From contig NZ_RIBP01000004.1 of the NCBI RefSeq assembly GCF_007273535.1, positions 2,332,001-2,396,000 of the forward strand: DNA of 64,000 bases. The letters are read 5' to 3'. The translations under genes and the position numbers were made by a program. The notes under the pieces are model-generated. The model saw only the letters and a program-made list of their open reading frames with translations, made no database searches and was not told where the DNA came from. The first letter of the stretch is position 1, and each line of letters opens with the position of its first letter. Positions 8,464 through 17,919 of the stretch are shown here, in pieces. This stretch comes from Niallia circulans (GTDB taxonomy: Bacteria; Bacillota; Bacilli; Bacillales; Cytobacillaceae).

Positions 8464-8853
8464 ATTGAGATTCTTCAAATAGTCGGGATTGCCCTTATTT
8501 CGACCTTTTTAGCCTTAATCATAAAAGAGCAAAAACCCAATATCGCCTTTTTGCTTGTTGTTTTTGTCGGCTGTGTTATTTTTCTATTTCTCGTTGATCA
8601 AATTGCTTCCATCATTGAAATGGTGGAAAGCATCGCTCTTAATGCGAAAGTGAATACCGTTTATGTGGAAACAATCTTAAAGATTATCGGTATTGCTTAT
8701 ATTGCTGAATTTGCTGTCCAAATAACGAAGGATGCTGGACAAGGTGCAATAGCATCCAAAATTGAATTGGCAGGGAAAATTTTAATCTTGGCAATGGCTG
8801 TGCCTATCCTCACAGTCCTTGTAGAAACAATCATTAATATGATTCCAAATTAG
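8464..8853 (+). CDS. spoIIIAD: Stage III sporulation protein AD, probable ATT start
   Basis: About 129 residues (133 in B. subtilis) with four membrane segments and the conserved VYVETILKIIGIAYIAEF and KDAGQGAIASKIELAGK stretches. No ATG, GTG or TTG occurs in frame between the spoIIIAC stop and codon 30 (TTG at 8551). Starting there would remove the whole first membrane segment EILQIVGIALISTFLALII, which aligns with the B. subtilis N-terminus. A strong AAAGGGGG (8448-8455) sits 8 nt before ATT 8464 (ATC 8461 is the alternative). The rare start is inferred from ribosome-binding-site position and homology. Member of the spoIIIA operon. Confidence 0.88.
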   Translation: MEILQIVGIALISTFLALIIKEQKPNIAFLLVVFVGCVIFLFLVDQIASIIEMVESIALNAKVNTVYVETILKIIGIAYIAEFAVQITKDAGQGAIASKIELAGKILILAMAVPILTVLVETIINMIPN

Positions 8854-8883
8854 GTGTAAGATGTTTAATCTTGGGGTGAACTA

Positions 8884-10101
8884 ATGAAAACGAAACTAAA
8901 AATTGTACTAGTATTCTTATTCACATTCTTTTTATTCATTAATCCAGTTGTACAAGCAGAATCTCCTCAAGACGATACAGAAGAAGAAGCAACAACGAGT
9001 CAGGCATTTAGCCCGGAAGAGGTCGTTCAATCCCAAATTGACAGTCTTGATTTAACAGAGCTGAAAGGTTTTTGGGAAAGCATAACTAATGAGTATGGAG
9101 GCTATCTGCCAGAGATTCAGAAGGGAAGTCTCTATGACTTTATTAAGGGCGAGAAGGATTTTGACTTCAGTATGTTTTTCTCTGGCTTGACGAAGTTTAT
9201 CTTTCATGAGGTTGTCGTCAATGGCAAGCTGCTTGGATCGCTTATTCTATTGACTGTTTTCAGCATGCTGCTTCAGATGCTGCAAAACTCCTTTGAAAAC
9301 AGCTCCATTAGTAAGGTAGCTTATTCTATTGTGTTTATGGTCTTGATTATTTTAGCACTTAATAGCTTTCACGTCGCGATTACCTATGCCAATGAAGCGA
9401 TCACCACCATGACAAGCTTTATTTTGGCACTCGTGCCGCTCTTGCTTGCATTAATGGCAGCATCAGGTGGTGCGATATCGGCAGCGTTTTTCCATCCTGT
9501 TATTCTGTTTTTAATGAATACAAGCGGCATGCTGATTTCCTACATCGTATTACCGTTATTGTTCTTGTCCACATTGCTGCATATTGTCAGCAGTTTATCA
9601 AGTCAGTATAAAGTGACACAGCTAGGTAATTTGCTGCGCAATATCAGTATAGGCATTCTTGGGATATTTTTGACGATCTTCTTAGGCGTCCTATCTGTCC
9701 AAGGAATATCAACTGCTGTTACAGATGGAATTACATTGCGGACAGCTAAATTTGTGGCAGGGAATTTTATTCCAGTAATAGGCAGGATGTTCACAGATAC
9801 CGCTGATACTGTTATAAGTGCTTCTCTGTTGCTGAAAAATACAGTCGGTATTGCCGGTGTTGCCATCCTTTTAATCATTGTTGCTTTTCCGGCATTAAAA
9901 ATTCTCGTCATCTCGATTATTTATAAATTTGCAGCAGCATTGCTGCAGCCGCTTGGAGGGGGTCCTGTCATCAACTGCCTGGACATTATCAGCAAAAGCG
10001 TTCTGTATGTTTTTGCAGCCTTGGCAATTGTTTCTCTCATGTTCTTTTTAAGTCTTACCGTTATCATCGCTGCAAGCAATGTGACGATGATGATGAAATA
10101 A
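8884..10101 (+). CDS. spoIIIAE: Stage III sporulation protein AE
   Basis: 405 residues. A cleavable-looking N-terminal signal (about 1-25, ending VVQAES), an acidic soluble region, then about seven membrane segments with the conserved FKHP-like SAAFFHPVILFLMNTSG and LQPLGGGPV motifs. This is the polytopic export-gate-like component of the SpoIIIA complex in the mother-cell membrane. Spacing to spoIIIAF is a few bases, consistent with one transcript. Confidence 0.96.
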   Translation: MKTKLKIVLVFLFTFFLFINPVVQAESPQDDTEEEATTSQAFSPEEVVQSQIDSLDLTELKGFWESITNEYGGYLPEIQKGSLYDFIKGEKDFDFSMFFSGLTKFIFHEVVVNGKLLGSLILLTVFSMLLQMLQNSFENSSISKVAYSIVFMVLIILALNSFHVAITYANEAITTMTSFILALVPLLLALMAASGGAISAAFFHPVILFLMNTSGMLISYIVLPLLFLSTLLHIVSSLSSQYKVTQLGNLLRNISIGILGIFLTIFLGVLSVQGISTAVTDGITLRTAKFVAGNFIPVIGRMFTDTADTVISASLLLKNTVGIAGVAILLIIVAFPALKILVISIIYKFAAALLQPLGGGPVINCLDIISKSVLYVFAALAIVSLMFFLSLTVIIAASNVTMMMK

Positions 10102-10115
10102 GGTAGGTGAATAAT

Positions 10116-10736
10116 ATGAGTTTTATAACAGAATGGGTTACTAATATCATTCTATTTGTTTTGCTGGCGACAGTGATTGATATGCTGCTGCCGAATTCTA
10201 CGTTTCAAAAATACGCAAAGCTCGTTTGTGGTCTTTTGCTGATCACCGTTATCCTGACACCAGTGTTTAAGCTTGTTTCAGGTGATTTTGAAAAAGTGCT
10301 TGAGGCAGCTACTATCAATCTTCCAGAAGAAAAAAATATAGAAAATTCGATAGAATCGCAAAAAAAAGAAATACAAGCATCACTTGATGAATATACATTA
10401 GAAAAAATGGCTGTCCAACTGAAGGAGGATGCCAACAAGGAGTTGATAGCAGACTACGGAGTCGAAATAGATTCCATTAAACTATCGTTAAATGATCAAT
10501 CAAAAGAAAGCTTTCCAGACAATTTAGACAGACTTGTCCTAGTCCTGAAGGAGGCGGATGAGGAGTCACAAGGGGCAGTGGAAGCAGTCAGTCCTGTATC
10601 CATTGACACACAGCAACCCCTTCCAGAAAGCAGTGGCAAAGAACAAGTGGATACAGCTAATATTGTTTCATTTCTATCAGGTAAATGGGATGTGCCAGAA
10701 GGTAACATCGCCATTCTAGCTAAAGGAGGGGAGTAG
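10116..10736 (+). CDS. spoIIIAF: Stage III sporulation protein AF
   Basis: 206 residues, the same length as in B. subtilis. Two N-terminal membrane segments (about 5-25 and 38-58) are followed by a soluble intermembrane-space domain. The start is the ATG at 10116 giving MSFITEWV, as in the B. subtilis protein; AGGTAGG is about 8 nt upstream. A GTG nine bases earlier overlaps the ribosome binding site and is unlikely. It anchors rings of the channel in the mother-cell membrane. Confidence 0.95.
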   Translation: MSFITEWVTNIILFVLLATVIDMLLPNSTFQKYAKLVCGLLLITVILTPVFKLVSGDFEKVLEAATINLPEEKNIENSIESQKKEIQASLDEYTLEKMAVQLKEDANKELIADYGVEIDSIKLSLNDQSKESFPDNLDRLVLVLKEADEESQGAVEAVSPVSIDTQQPLPESSGKEQVDTANIVSFLSGKWDVPEGNIAILAKGGE

Positions 10737-10743
10737 TGCAGAT

Positions 10744-11430
10744 ATGGAAAAAGACAATGACAAGGATAAGGATAAGGCCACGGATAAAGATAAGGCACAA
10801 GGTCCGATTACTTTTCTAAAAAAAATGCTGTCTGGCAACAACAACAAAAAGCAAGGGAAGGCCCAGTATTTAATTATTGTTGTATTGTTCGGGGCTGCCA
10901 TTATGCTGTTAAGCAACATGTTCTTTAAAGATGGGAACGCAGATGTTTCAGCTTTTAATCAAAACGAGGCAGCAAGCACAGACCAGGCAGAAGAGGTATT
11001 TGGTCAGAAATCCGGCAATTCAACAGACATTACTGATTACGAAAAACTCTACACAGATCAAATCAAAGACGCGATCAATGCAATGGCTGGTGTGAAGGAT
11101 GCAGTTGTTTATGTCAATATTGATGGCTCTGAGACGAAGGTGTATGAAAAGAATAAGACCAATTCAAGCCAGACAACACAAGAAGAGGATCCTCAGGGCG
11201 GAAAGCGAACTGTCGAAGAAAACTCCTCAGAAGAGAGTTTGGTAACAGTGCCAAATGGAGATAAGCAAGTTCCAATTGTTGTGGAAACGAAGAAGCCGAC
11301 AATTAGAGGTGTTCTTGTCATTGCAAAAGGAGCTGAAAATATAAAAGTGAAAAGCATGATAGTTGAGGCGGTTACAAGGGCATTGGATGTCCCAAGCCAC
11401 CGGGTATCTGTTCAAGCAAAACAAAATTAA
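10744..11430 (+). CDS. spoIIIAG: Stage III sporulation protein AG
   Basis: 228 residues. A very charged N-terminal cytoplasmic tail of repeated D-K pairs (DNDKDKDKATDKDK), one membrane segment (about 38-58), then a ring-building soluble domain with IKDAINAMAGVKDAVVYVNIDGSE and the C-terminal VKSMIVEAVTRALDVPSHRV. Family knowledge: SpoIIIAG forms a large ring in the space between the mother cell and forespore membranes, related to secretin/EscJ rings. The Asp/Lys-rich tail is unusually repetitive. Confidence 0.96.
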   Translation: MEKDNDKDKDKATDKDKAQGPITFLKKMLSGNNNKKQGKAQYLIIVVLFGAAIMLLSNMFFKDGNADVSAFNQNEAASTDQAEEVFGQKSGNSTDITDYEKLYTDQIKDAINAMAGVKDAVVYVNIDGSETKVYEKNKTNSSQTTQEEDPQGGKRTVEENSSEESLVTVPNGDKQVPIVVETKKPTIRGVLVIAKGAENIKVKSMIVEAVTRALDVPSHRVSVQAKQN

Positions 11431-11443
11431 GGGGGATTCATAA

Positions 11444-12007
11444 ATGTTATTGAAAAAGCAAACGGTATGGTTATTGACAATGTTAAGCTTAGTGGTTGTA
11501 TTGACAGTGTATTACACAACATCACCAGAACAGACAAATGAATTTGCGACAACAGAAGACGCAGCGAAGGAAAACACAGCAAAAGAAGAAGCAGCTACTG
11601 AAAATGCGAAAGGAGATGCTGCGGCAGAGGATGGCAGCTCTGTATCAACGATTGCCTCTGACGAAGTATTTGAAGAAATGAGATTGCAATTGGATGAACA
11701 GCGCAGCAAACAAGAAGAGCAGCTGACTGAAACAATGTCAGAAGCAAAAACAGCTGAGGAAAAAAGCGCGGCTCAAGACAAAATTGAGGAGCTGCAAAAG
11801 CTGTCTGATAATGAAAAAATGATGGAAACACTGATTAAAGCGGAAAATTATGATGATGTGCTTGTCCGTGCTGTTGACGGAAAAGTAAATGTAACTGTAA
11901 AAGCTGGCGAGCTATCTGCTGAAGCAGCCAATGATATCGTCCAATTAGTTAGAGAAAACTTAAACCAGCCAAACGCCTTTGTTGCAGTGAAAATCGATCC
12001 TAAATAA
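11444..12007 (+). CDS. spoIIIAH: Stage III sporulation protein AH
   Basis: 187 residues, shorter than the B. subtilis protein (218), mainly in the linker. One N-terminal membrane segment (about 8-25), an Ala/Glu-rich low-complexity linker (about 35-65), then the EscJ/YscJ-like domain (about 75-187) that pairs with SpoIIQ from the forespore. Conserved parts include EMRLQLDEQRSKQEEQL and the C-terminal LVRENLNQPNAFVAVKIDPK. Last gene of the operon, followed by a terminator. Confidence 0.95.
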   Translation: MLLKKQTVWLLTMLSLVVVLTVYYTTSPEQTNEFATTEDAAKENTAKEEAATENAKGDAAAEDGSSVSTIASDEVFEEMRLQLDEQRSKQEEQLTETMSEAKTAEEKSAAQDKIEELQKLSDNEKMMETLIKAENYDDVLVRAVDGKVNVTVKAGELSAEAANDIVQLVRENLNQPNAFVAVKIDPK

Positions 12008-12011
12008 GAAA

Positions 12012-12052
12012 AAAGGCAAAAAGGGAAGACAGCTTTCCTTTTTGCTTTTTTT
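12012..12052 (+). terminator. Terminator of the spoIIIA operon
   Basis: GGCAAAAAGGGAA and TTTCCTTTTTGC form a long stem followed by a run of T residues, right after spoIIIAH. Confidence 0.85.
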
Positions 12053-12087
12053 TATTTTTGTCAGAAGAAAAAATGATGTGAATAGTT

Positions 12088-12111
12088 ATTTTCTGCAGAA
12101 AATGGTATGAT
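12088..12111 (+). promoter_or_regulatory. Palindrome and extended -10 upstream of accB
   Basis: A perfect 16-bp palindrome ATTTTCTGCAGAAAAT (12088-12103) runs into an extended -10 element TGGTATGAT (12103-12111). The palindrome would cover the spacer of this promoter and could be an operator. No regulator is assigned. Confidence 0.4.
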
Positions 12112-12168
12112 AATTTAGCAGAAGGAATAAATAACTGCAAGAAAAATGATACTGAATGATAGAAGTGG

Positions 12169-12198
12169 TTGAACTATTAGAAGGTCTTATCGTATGAT
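12169..12198 (+). promoter_or_regulatory. Probable sigma-A promoter of accBC
   Basis: TTGAAC (12169-12174), 18-nt spacer and TATGAT (12193-12198), about 45 bases upstream of the accB start. Confidence 0.5.
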
Positions 12199-12243
12199 AT
12201 TAGTATCTAGTCATAAAGAATTGTAATGAAGGAGTGCAAAAGC

Positions 12244-12726
12244 ATGTTAAAAATAGAAGAAATCAAGGATCTGATTAACCTTATCAACGATTCAAACATT
12301 AGCGACTTCGTATATGAAAATGAAGGAGCGAAAGTAGAAATCAAAAAAAATCGTCCTGAGGTTCAAGCAATCGCAGCTGTAAGTGCACCTGCACCTATAC
12401 AGCAGATTCAAGCAGTTCAGCCGCAAGCAGCACAAGTAGTCCAAGAAGAAGCGGCTCAAGCTCCTGCGGTAAGCTCAAATGAGAACTTACATAAAGTAAC
12501 TTCGCCGATGGTAGGAACTTTCTATCAATCTGCAACACCTGATGCACCTGCATATGTGTCTGTTGGAGATAAAGTGTCAAAAGATACAGTAGTATGTATT
12601 GTGGAGGCAATGAAGCTATTCAACGAAATCACTGCAGAGGTTGAAGGGGAGATTGTCGAAATTCTTGTTAAAGACGGCGAGCTAGTAGAATACGGTGAAC
12701 CTTTATTTTTAGTGAAGGCTCTGTAA
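12244..12726 (+). CDS. accB: Biotin carboxyl carrier protein of acetyl-CoA carboxylase
   Basis: 160 residues. An N-terminal domain, a Pro/Ala/Gln-rich flexible linker (about 40-80) and a C-terminal biotinyl domain with the EAMKL motif; Lys124 is the biotinylation site. The ATG at 12244 is preceded by AAGGAG with good spacing; an ATG 18 bases earlier contains that site itself. It carries the CO2 from biotin carboxylase to the carboxyltransferase in the first step of fatty-acid synthesis. Operon with accC and yqhY, as in B. subtilis. Confidence 0.97.
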   Translation: MLKIEEIKDLINLINDSNISDFVYENEGAKVEIKKNRPEVQAIAAVSAPAPIQQIQAVQPQAAQVVQEEAAQAPAVSSNENLHKVTSPMVGTFYQSATPDAPAYVSVGDKVSKDTVVCIVEAMKLFNEITAEVEGEIVEILVKDGELVEYGEPLFLVKAL

Positions 12727-12742
12727 AGAGAGGGTTTAACAT

Positions 12743-14101
12743 ATGATTAAGAAGCTATTAATCGCAAACAGAGGAGAAATAGCGGTACGGATTATCAGAG
12801 CGTGCCGTGAAATGAATATTGAAACGGTAGCAGTATTTTCAGAGGCGGACAGAGAAGCCCTTCATGTTCAGCTCGCAGATGAAGCTATTTGCATCGGGCC
12901 GACTTCCTCTAAGGAAAGCTACTTGAACTTTACAAATATTATCAGTGCAGCAATGCTGACTGGCAGTGATGCAATCCATCCTGGTTACGGATTCTTGGCA
13001 GAAAATGCCGACTTCGCAGAGCTTTGCCGTGATTGCAACATAACTTTTGTGGGACCAAGTCCAGAAGCCATTAATAAAATGGGAACAAAAGACGTTGCGA
13101 GAGAAACAATGCGCGAAGCTGGTGTTCCGATTGTGCCAGGATCTCAAGGCATCATAAAGGATGTGGAGGAAGGCATCAGTCTTGCAGAGAAAATTGGCTA
13201 TCCTGTTATCATTAAAGCAACTGCAGGCGGAGGCGGTAAGGGTATCCGTGTTGCAAGAACAGAAGAAGAGCTTATCAACGGAATTAACATCACTCAACAA
13301 GAAGCTTTAACAGCTTTCGGTAATGCTGGTGTTTACTTAGAGAAGTTCATTGAAGACTTCCGTCATGTTGAACTGCAAGTACTTGCTGATAACTACGGCC
13401 AAGTAATTCATTTAGGTGAAAGAGACTGTTCTATTCAAAGAAGACTGCAAAAGCTTTTGGAAGAGACTCCTTCACCAGTATTGACAGAGGAAATTCGTGA
13501 AAGAATGGGTGCAGCTGCAGTTAAGGCAGCAGAAGCTGTGAAATACAGCGGTGCAGGCACGGTTGAATTTATTTACGATTACCAAAATCAACAGTTCTAC
13601 TTCATGGAAATGAACACTCGTATTCAAGTAGAGCATCCTGTTACAGAAATGGTAACGGGTATTGATTTGATAAAAGAGCAAATACTAGTAGCATCTGGAA
13701 AACCATTGGCTGTAACGCAAAAGGATGTTGAATTTAATGGATGGGCGATAGAATGCCGTATCAATGCTGAAAATCCTGCAAAGAATTTCATGCCGTCAGC
13801 TGGAAAAATCAATATGTATCTTCCGCCAGGTGGTTTAGGTGTTCGTGTTGATTCTGCAGCATATCCAGGCTACACAATCCCGCCATACTATGACAGTATG
13901 ATCGCGAAGGTGATTACATATGGCGCGACAAGAAATGAAGCAATCGCACGTATGAAGCGCGCACTTAGTGAATTTGTTATTGAAGGCGTTCATACAACAA
14001 TCCCGTTTCACTTGAAACTCCTTAATCATGAAAAATTTGTAGAAGGAAACTTCAACACAAAGTTTTTAGAGATGTATGATTTGATGAAATCCGAAGATTA
14101 A
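12743..14101 (+). CDS. accC: Biotin carboxylase subunit of acetyl-CoA carboxylase
   Basis: 452 residues, full length. Pre-ATP-grasp domain with [23 protein letters not shown]-grasp domain with the glycine-rich loop [10 protein letters not shown] (about 160-169), the [14 protein letters not shown] catalytic segment (about 290), and the C-terminal biotin-carboxylase domain with ECRINAENP. It carboxylates the biotin on AccB using ATP and bicarbonate. It starts 16 bases after accB and is followed 14 bases later by yqhY. Confidence 0.98.
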   Translation: MIKKLLIANRGEIAVRIIRACREMNIETVAVFSEADREALHVQLADEAICIGPTSSKESYLNFTNIISAAMLTGSDAIHPGYGFLAENADFAELCRDCNITFVGPSPEAINKMGTKDVARETMREAGVPIVPGSQGIIKDVEEGISLAEKIGYPVIIKATAGGGGKGIRVARTEEELINGINITQQEALTAFGNAGVYLEKFIEDFRHVELQVLADNYGQVIHLGERDCSIQRRLQKLLEETPSPVLTEEIRERMGAAAVKAAEAVKYSGAGTVEFIYDYQNQQFYFMEMNTRIQVEHPVTEMVTGIDLIKEQILVASGKPLAVTQKDVEFNGWAIECRINAENPAKNFMPSAGKINMYLPPGGLGVRVDSAAYPGYTIPPYYDSMIAKVITYGATRNEAIARMKRALSEFVIEGVHTTIPFHLKLLNHEKFVEGNFNTKFLEMYDLMKSED

Positions 14102-14115
14102 AGGGAGGAACCAAA

Positions 14116-14523
14116 ATGAGCGAATCAACTATTTTAGATATGAACCAGGAATACACTGGCTTGGGAAAAGTGGAAATTGCTCCTGAAGTCATCGAAGTAA
14201 TCGCTGGGATTGCAGCATCTGAAGTGGAGGGTGTAGCCCAGATGAGAGGAAACTTTGCTTCTGGAGTTGTGGAAAAGCTGGGTAAAAAGCTGCACAACAA
14301 AGGAGTTAAAGTGGAGCTCGCTGAAGATGGCATAAAGGTGGATGTCTATTGTGTGATGAACTTTGGCATTTCCATCCCGCAAGTCGCACAGCAAATACAA
14401 GATAATATTCGCCAAACACTGCTTAATATGACAGCGTTAGTAGCGGAAGAAATTAATATACATGTGGTTGGCGTTCAGTTTGAGAATGCGAAACAAGACA
14501 CAGAAACACAGCAAGAGATGTAA
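14116..14523 (+). CDS. yqhY: Asp23/Gls24-family protein YqhY
   Basis: 135 residues with the Asp23/Gls24 (DUF322) signature: IEVIAGIAASEVEGVAQMRG, a central GVKVELAEDGIKVDVYCVMNFG and INIHVVGVQFEN. It is conserved directly downstream of accBC. In B. subtilis, loss of YqhY perturbs acetyl-CoA carboxylase activity and selects acc mutations, so a role in tuning acc is likely but the mechanism is unknown. AGGAGG is close before the ATG. Confidence 0.93.
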   Translation: MSESTILDMNQEYTGLGKVEIAPEVIEVIAGIAASEVEGVAQMRGNFASGVVEKLGKKLHNKGVKVELAEDGIKVDVYCVMNFGISIPQVAQQIQDNIRQTLLNMTALVAEEINIHVVGVQFENAKQDTETQQEM

Positions 14524-14551
14524 ATAAATAAGCTGCTTTGAGGATATGCTT

Positions 14552-14620
14552 AACTTTTTCTACATATAGCGTTCCAAGCTATGTGTAGAAAAAGCTGCAA
14601 TGGCTCTTGGCAGCTTTTTT
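14552..14620 (+). terminator. Double hairpin terminator after yqhY
   Basis: A long stem (CTTTTTCTACATATAGC with GCTATGTGTAGAAAAAG) is followed directly by a second stem (AAGCTGC with GCAGCTT) ending in a T run. The first may be a processing or structural element and the second the real terminator. Confidence 0.8.
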
Positions 14621-14816
14621 AGTGCGGAAAGTTTCCAAAAGTTTAATGGTGAATAGAAGTTTCTGTCTATATATGCTATTATCTTTTTAGCATGTTAAGA
14701 TGGTAATAGGAAAATGGCCGAATGACATAATGATAAAGAGTCCAAGACATGGATTCTTTAAAAGAATAATGGACAAGCATGTTTTACATGCAAGTGTTTA
14801 AAGGAGCATAAAAGAA

Positions 14817-15206
14817 ATGAAAAGAAGAACGGCAAGAGAAAAGGCGCTTCAAGCGTTATTTCAAATTGACCTAAGTGAAATAGACAAGAATGAAGCAATC
14901 ATCCATGCACTTGATGGCGAAAAGCCGGATGTATATCTGTCTGCACTTGTTAATGGAGTACTAGACCACCAAGTGTCAATTGATGAGCAAATAAGCAAGC
15001 ATTTGGAAAATTGGACAATCGACAGAATTGCCAATGTAGACAGAAATCTTTTAAGAATTTCTGTTTATGAACTTTTATATGGTTCCGAGGAAGTGCCGGC
15101 AAATGTTGTCATTGACGAAGCGGTAGAAATTGCAAAAGCATATGGTGACGACAAGTCCAGCAAGTTTGTTAATGGACTGCTTTCCAAAATCAAAAACAGT
15201 TTGTAA
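14817..15206 (+). CDS. nusB: Transcription antitermination factor NusB
   Basis: 129 residues, typical. All-helical NusB fold with MKRRTAREKALQALFQIDLS at the N-terminus and the conserved IANVDRNLLRISVYELLY and VIDEAVEIAKAYGDDKSSKFVNG stretches. It binds boxA with NusE (S10) to keep RNA polymerase processive on rRNA operons. Preceded by a 290-base gap carrying the yqhY terminator. In B. subtilis folD follows; here it is absent and xseA follows after a hairpin. Confidence 0.97.
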   Translation: MKRRTAREKALQALFQIDLSEIDKNEAIIHALDGEKPDVYLSALVNGVLDHQVSIDEQISKHLENWTIDRIANVDRNLLRISVYELLYGSEEVPANVVIDEAVEIAKAYGDDKSSKFVNGLLSKIKNSL

Positions 15207-15262
15207 AGTTTATGAATAGGGAATAGAAAGAATCGTTCACAATAGAGATACGCGAACACATT

Positions 15263-15295
15263 AAAGGGAAAGCAGATATACTGCCATTCCCTTTT
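15263..15295 (+). terminator. Hairpin between nusB and xseA
   Basis: AAAGGGAA and TTCCCTTT, with an inner CAG/CTG pair, form a stem followed by only a short T tract. It sits exactly where folD would lie in B. subtilis. Weak terminator or attenuator. Confidence 0.5.
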
Positions 15296-15317
15296 ATCCT
15301 GTAAGGGAGCGTTTAAA

Positions 15318-16661
15318 ATGGAAAATAGGTATTTGACAATACAAGCTTTAACGAAATACATAAAAAGAAAATTCGACGCCGATCCCCATTTGCAGCATGT
15401 CCATGTTAAGGGCGAAATATCAAATTTCAAACAGCATAGCAGTGGACATATGTACTTCACCTTAAAGGACGATAAGGCAAGAATCCTTGCTGTCATGTTT
15501 GCGAGAAGTGCCCAAGGGATGAAATTTAAGCCGGAAAACGGGATGAAGGTCCTTGTGAAGGCTTCCGTTACTGTGTATGAGCAAAGCGGCCAATATCAAA
15601 TGTATGTTCAAGAAATGAGTCCAGACGGTATCGGCGACCTGTATTTGGCTTATGAACAGCTTAAGAAGAAGTTGGAGGCAGATGGACTGTTTTCTGCCGC
15701 TCATAAAAAACCTATCCCTAAATATCCTGATACGATTGGGATTATCACTTCTCCAACAGGTGCAGCTATCAGGGACGTACTTATTACCATCAAAAGGCGA
15801 TATCCAATTGCCAAAATCATCATTTTTCCCGCCCTTGTGCAAGGAGAAGCAGCAGCACCATCTATCGTGAAAGCTATCGGCAAGGCTAACAGCATGGAAG
15901 CCCCGCAAATCGACGTATTGATTGTCGGTAGAGGTGGAGGGTCCATTGAAGAGCTTTGGGCATTCAATGAGGAAACGGTAGCAAACGCGATTTTTGCCTC
16001 TTCCATCCCTATTATTTCTGCTGTTGGTCATGAAACAGACTTTACAATCGCTGACTTTGTAGCAGACCTAAGAGCACCGACGCCAACAGGAGCAGCCGAA
16101 ATGGCAGCACCACATATGGAGGAGCTTATGGAAAGGCTGCTAACAAGAAAAGCCAGATTAATTCGGGCAACAAAGGAAAGAGTCGATAAGGAAAAGAACA
16201 GGCTTGGAAAAATGGAAAAATCCTATGCTTTTCGTTATCCAAAATTGCTGCTTGACCAAAAAATGGAGCAATTGGACAGGCAAAATGAATTATTACAGCG
16301 CAATATAAATAAACTGTTTTTGCTTAAAGAGGAAAAGCACGAGGTAATCACAAGACGTCTTAACAGAAGTCATCCGCAAGAGCTGCTGCATAATGCAGAC
16401 AAAAACAGAGTTAATTTGGAAAAGAACCTCGTCCGAAACATGAATCTAATACACCAGAAAAAATTACATATGTTCCAATCGGTTATTGGGAAAATGGATG
16501 CGTTAAGCCCGTTGAAAATAATGGAAAGAGGCTATAATCTGGCTTATTCTCCTGAGGGGAAATTGATTTCCAGCATCAAGCAGGTAAAAGAGGATGAACA
16601 AATTGAACTGCGTCTTTCTGATGGAACAGTGGAGGCACGTGTAACATCTATTAAGGAGTGA
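15318..16661 (+). CDS. xseA: Exodeoxyribonuclease VII large subunit
   Basis: 447 residues. N-terminal OB-fold (about 1-100, with [22 protein letters not shown]), the catalytic core with [16 protein letters not shown] (about 138) and [17 protein letters not shown] (about 203), [27 protein letters not shown] motif (about 235), and a long C-terminal coiled coil ending in the family tail. It degrades single-stranded DNA to oligonucleotides together with XseB. First gene of xseA-xseB-ispA. Confidence 0.97.
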   Translation: MENRYLTIQALTKYIKRKFDADPHLQHVHVKGEISNFKQHSSGHMYFTLKDDKARILAVMFARSAQGMKFKPENGMKVLVKASVTVYEQSGQYQMYVQEMSPDGIGDLYLAYEQLKKKLEADGLFSAAHKKPIPKYPDTIGIITSPTGAAIRDVLITIKRRYPIAKIIIFPALVQGEAAAPSIVKAIGKANSMEAPQIDVLIVGRGGGSIEELWAFNEETVANAIFASSIPIISAVGHETDFTIADFVADLRAPTPTGAAEMAAPHMEELMERLLTRKARLIRATKERVDKEKNRLGKMEKSYAFRYPKLLLDQKMEQLDRQNELLQRNINKLFLLKEEKHEVITRRLNRSHPQELLHNADKNRVNLEKNLVRNMNLIHQKKLHMFQSVIGKMDALSPLKIMERGYNLAYSPEGKLISSIKQVKEDEQIELRLSDGTVEARVTSIKE

Positions 16662-16668
16662 AAGAACG

Positions 16669-16899
16669 ATGTCTAAAAATGGATTGTCTTTTGAAGAAGC
16701 AATGGAAGAGCTAGAGAAAATTGTAGAAAAGCTTGAAGAGGGAGATGTTCCTCTTGAAGAAGCAATCAATACATACAAAAGAGGCATGGAACTGTCTAAG
16801 TTTTGTCATGATAAATTAAAAAATGTGGAAGAGCAGCTTGCAGAAATTGTGTTAGACAATGGGCAAAAAGAAGCTTTCTCCATAAACGAGGAGGAATAA
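16669..16899 (+). CDS. xseB: Exodeoxyribonuclease VII small subunit
   Basis: 76 residues with the XseB pattern [20 protein letters not shown] followed by [19 protein letters not shown]. Helical-hairpin subunit that decorates the XseA coiled coil. It is 7 bases after xseA and 4 bases before ispA, so the three genes are almost certainly cotranscribed. Confidence 0.97.
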   Translation: MSKNGLSFEEAMEELEKIVEKLEEGDVPLEEAINTYKRGMELSKFCHDKLKNVEEQLAEIVLDNGQKEAFSINEEE

Positions 16900-16903
16900 G
16901 CGA

Positions 16904-17788
16904 TTGTCTGATCTCTCTTTAACAGCTTTTACAAACAAATATAAGAAACTTGTAGAACAGGAACTGAAACACAGTGTATCACAGCTGGCAGCACCAGAAA
17001 TTATCTTGGACTCGATGCATTATTCACTTTCTGCTGGAGGAAAAAGAATTCGTCCATTGCTAACCTTTGCGACAATGTCTGCATTCGGAAAAGATCCGGA
17101 AACGGGTATGCTTCCTGCAGCAGCAATTGAAATGATACATACGTATTCATTAATTCACGATGATTTACCAAGCATGGATGATGATGATTTGCGAAGAGGC
17201 ATACCAACAAATCATAAGGTTTACGGAGAAGCAATTGCTATATTAGCTGGTGATGCGCTTTTAACATATGCTTTTCAGCTAGTGACCGCAATGAAATTTG
17301 ATGCTGAAACAAAAATAAAAGTGCTTGAAATTATCGCTAAAGCTGCAGGTGCAGAAGGCATGGTTGGCGGACAGGTTGGAGATATAGAAGGTGAAGGGAA
17401 AAAACTTTCTAAAGAAGACCTTGAATATATTCACGTTCACAAAACCGGGAAAATGCTTGAAGCAAGCATCCTGGTAGGCGCAGTCCTTGCAGGTGCGGAT
17501 AAGGAGCAGATGGAGCTTTTGACAAGCTTTGCCTACCACTTAGGTCTTGCTTTCCAAATAAGAGATGACATTTTGGATGTGGAAGGTGATGAAGAGCTGA
17601 TTGGCAAACCGCTTGGTAGTGATGTGCATAATCATAAGAGTACATACCCTGCTCTTTTAACAATGGATGGTGCTAAAAAAGAGCTGACATACCATATAGA
17701 TGCTGCTAAGGAAAAACTTAAAGAGCTTTCACTTAAAACGGGGCTTTTGGAGGAAATGACTGAACTAGTCGGGAATCGCAACAGCTAA
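16904..17788 (+). CDS. ispA: Farnesyl diphosphate synthase / polyprenyl synthetase
   Basis: 294 residues. Both aspartate-rich motifs are present: DDLPSMDDDDLRRG (first, about 86-99) and FQIRDDILDVEGD (second, about 220-232). It condenses IPP with DMAPP/GPP to farnesyl diphosphate, precursor of undecaprenyl and menaquinone side chains. The start is TTG at 16904 with GAGGAGG about 9 nt upstream. In B. subtilis dxs follows closely; here about 400 bases with a terminator and a promoter separate them. Confidence 0.95.
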   Translation: MSDLSLTAFTNKYKKLVEQELKHSVSQLAAPEIILDSMHYSLSAGGKRIRPLLTFATMSAFGKDPETGMLPAAAIEMIHTYSLIHDDLPSMDDDDLRRGIPTNHKVYGEAIAILAGDALLTYAFQLVTAMKFDAETKIKVLEIIAKAAGAEGMVGGQVGDIEGEGKKLSKEDLEYIHVHKTGKMLEASILVGAVLAGADKEQMELLTSFAYHLGLAFQIRDDILDVEGDEELIGKPLGSDVHNHKSTYPALLTMDGAKKELTYHIDAAKEKLKELSLKTGLLEEMTELVGNRNS

Positions 17789-17888
17789 ATCGTGTTTAAT
17801 GCAGGAAGAATAAGGGTATATAGTGAGGAAGAAACCGCTTTATACAAGACGATTTAACCTTATACATGAAGAATATGCTGATATGTGG

Positions 17889-17919
17889 CCGCTATCACTT
17901 TGTGTTAGCGGTTATTTTT
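17889..17919 (+). terminator. Terminator after ispA
   Basis: CCGCTATCAC and GTGTTAGCGG form a 10-bp stem with one mismatch and a TTT loop, followed by TTATTTTT. Confidence 0.8.

Noticed and set aside
15462..16031. 189-codon frame opposite xseA
   Set aside because: Shadow of xseA; no ribosome binding site and no family resemblance.
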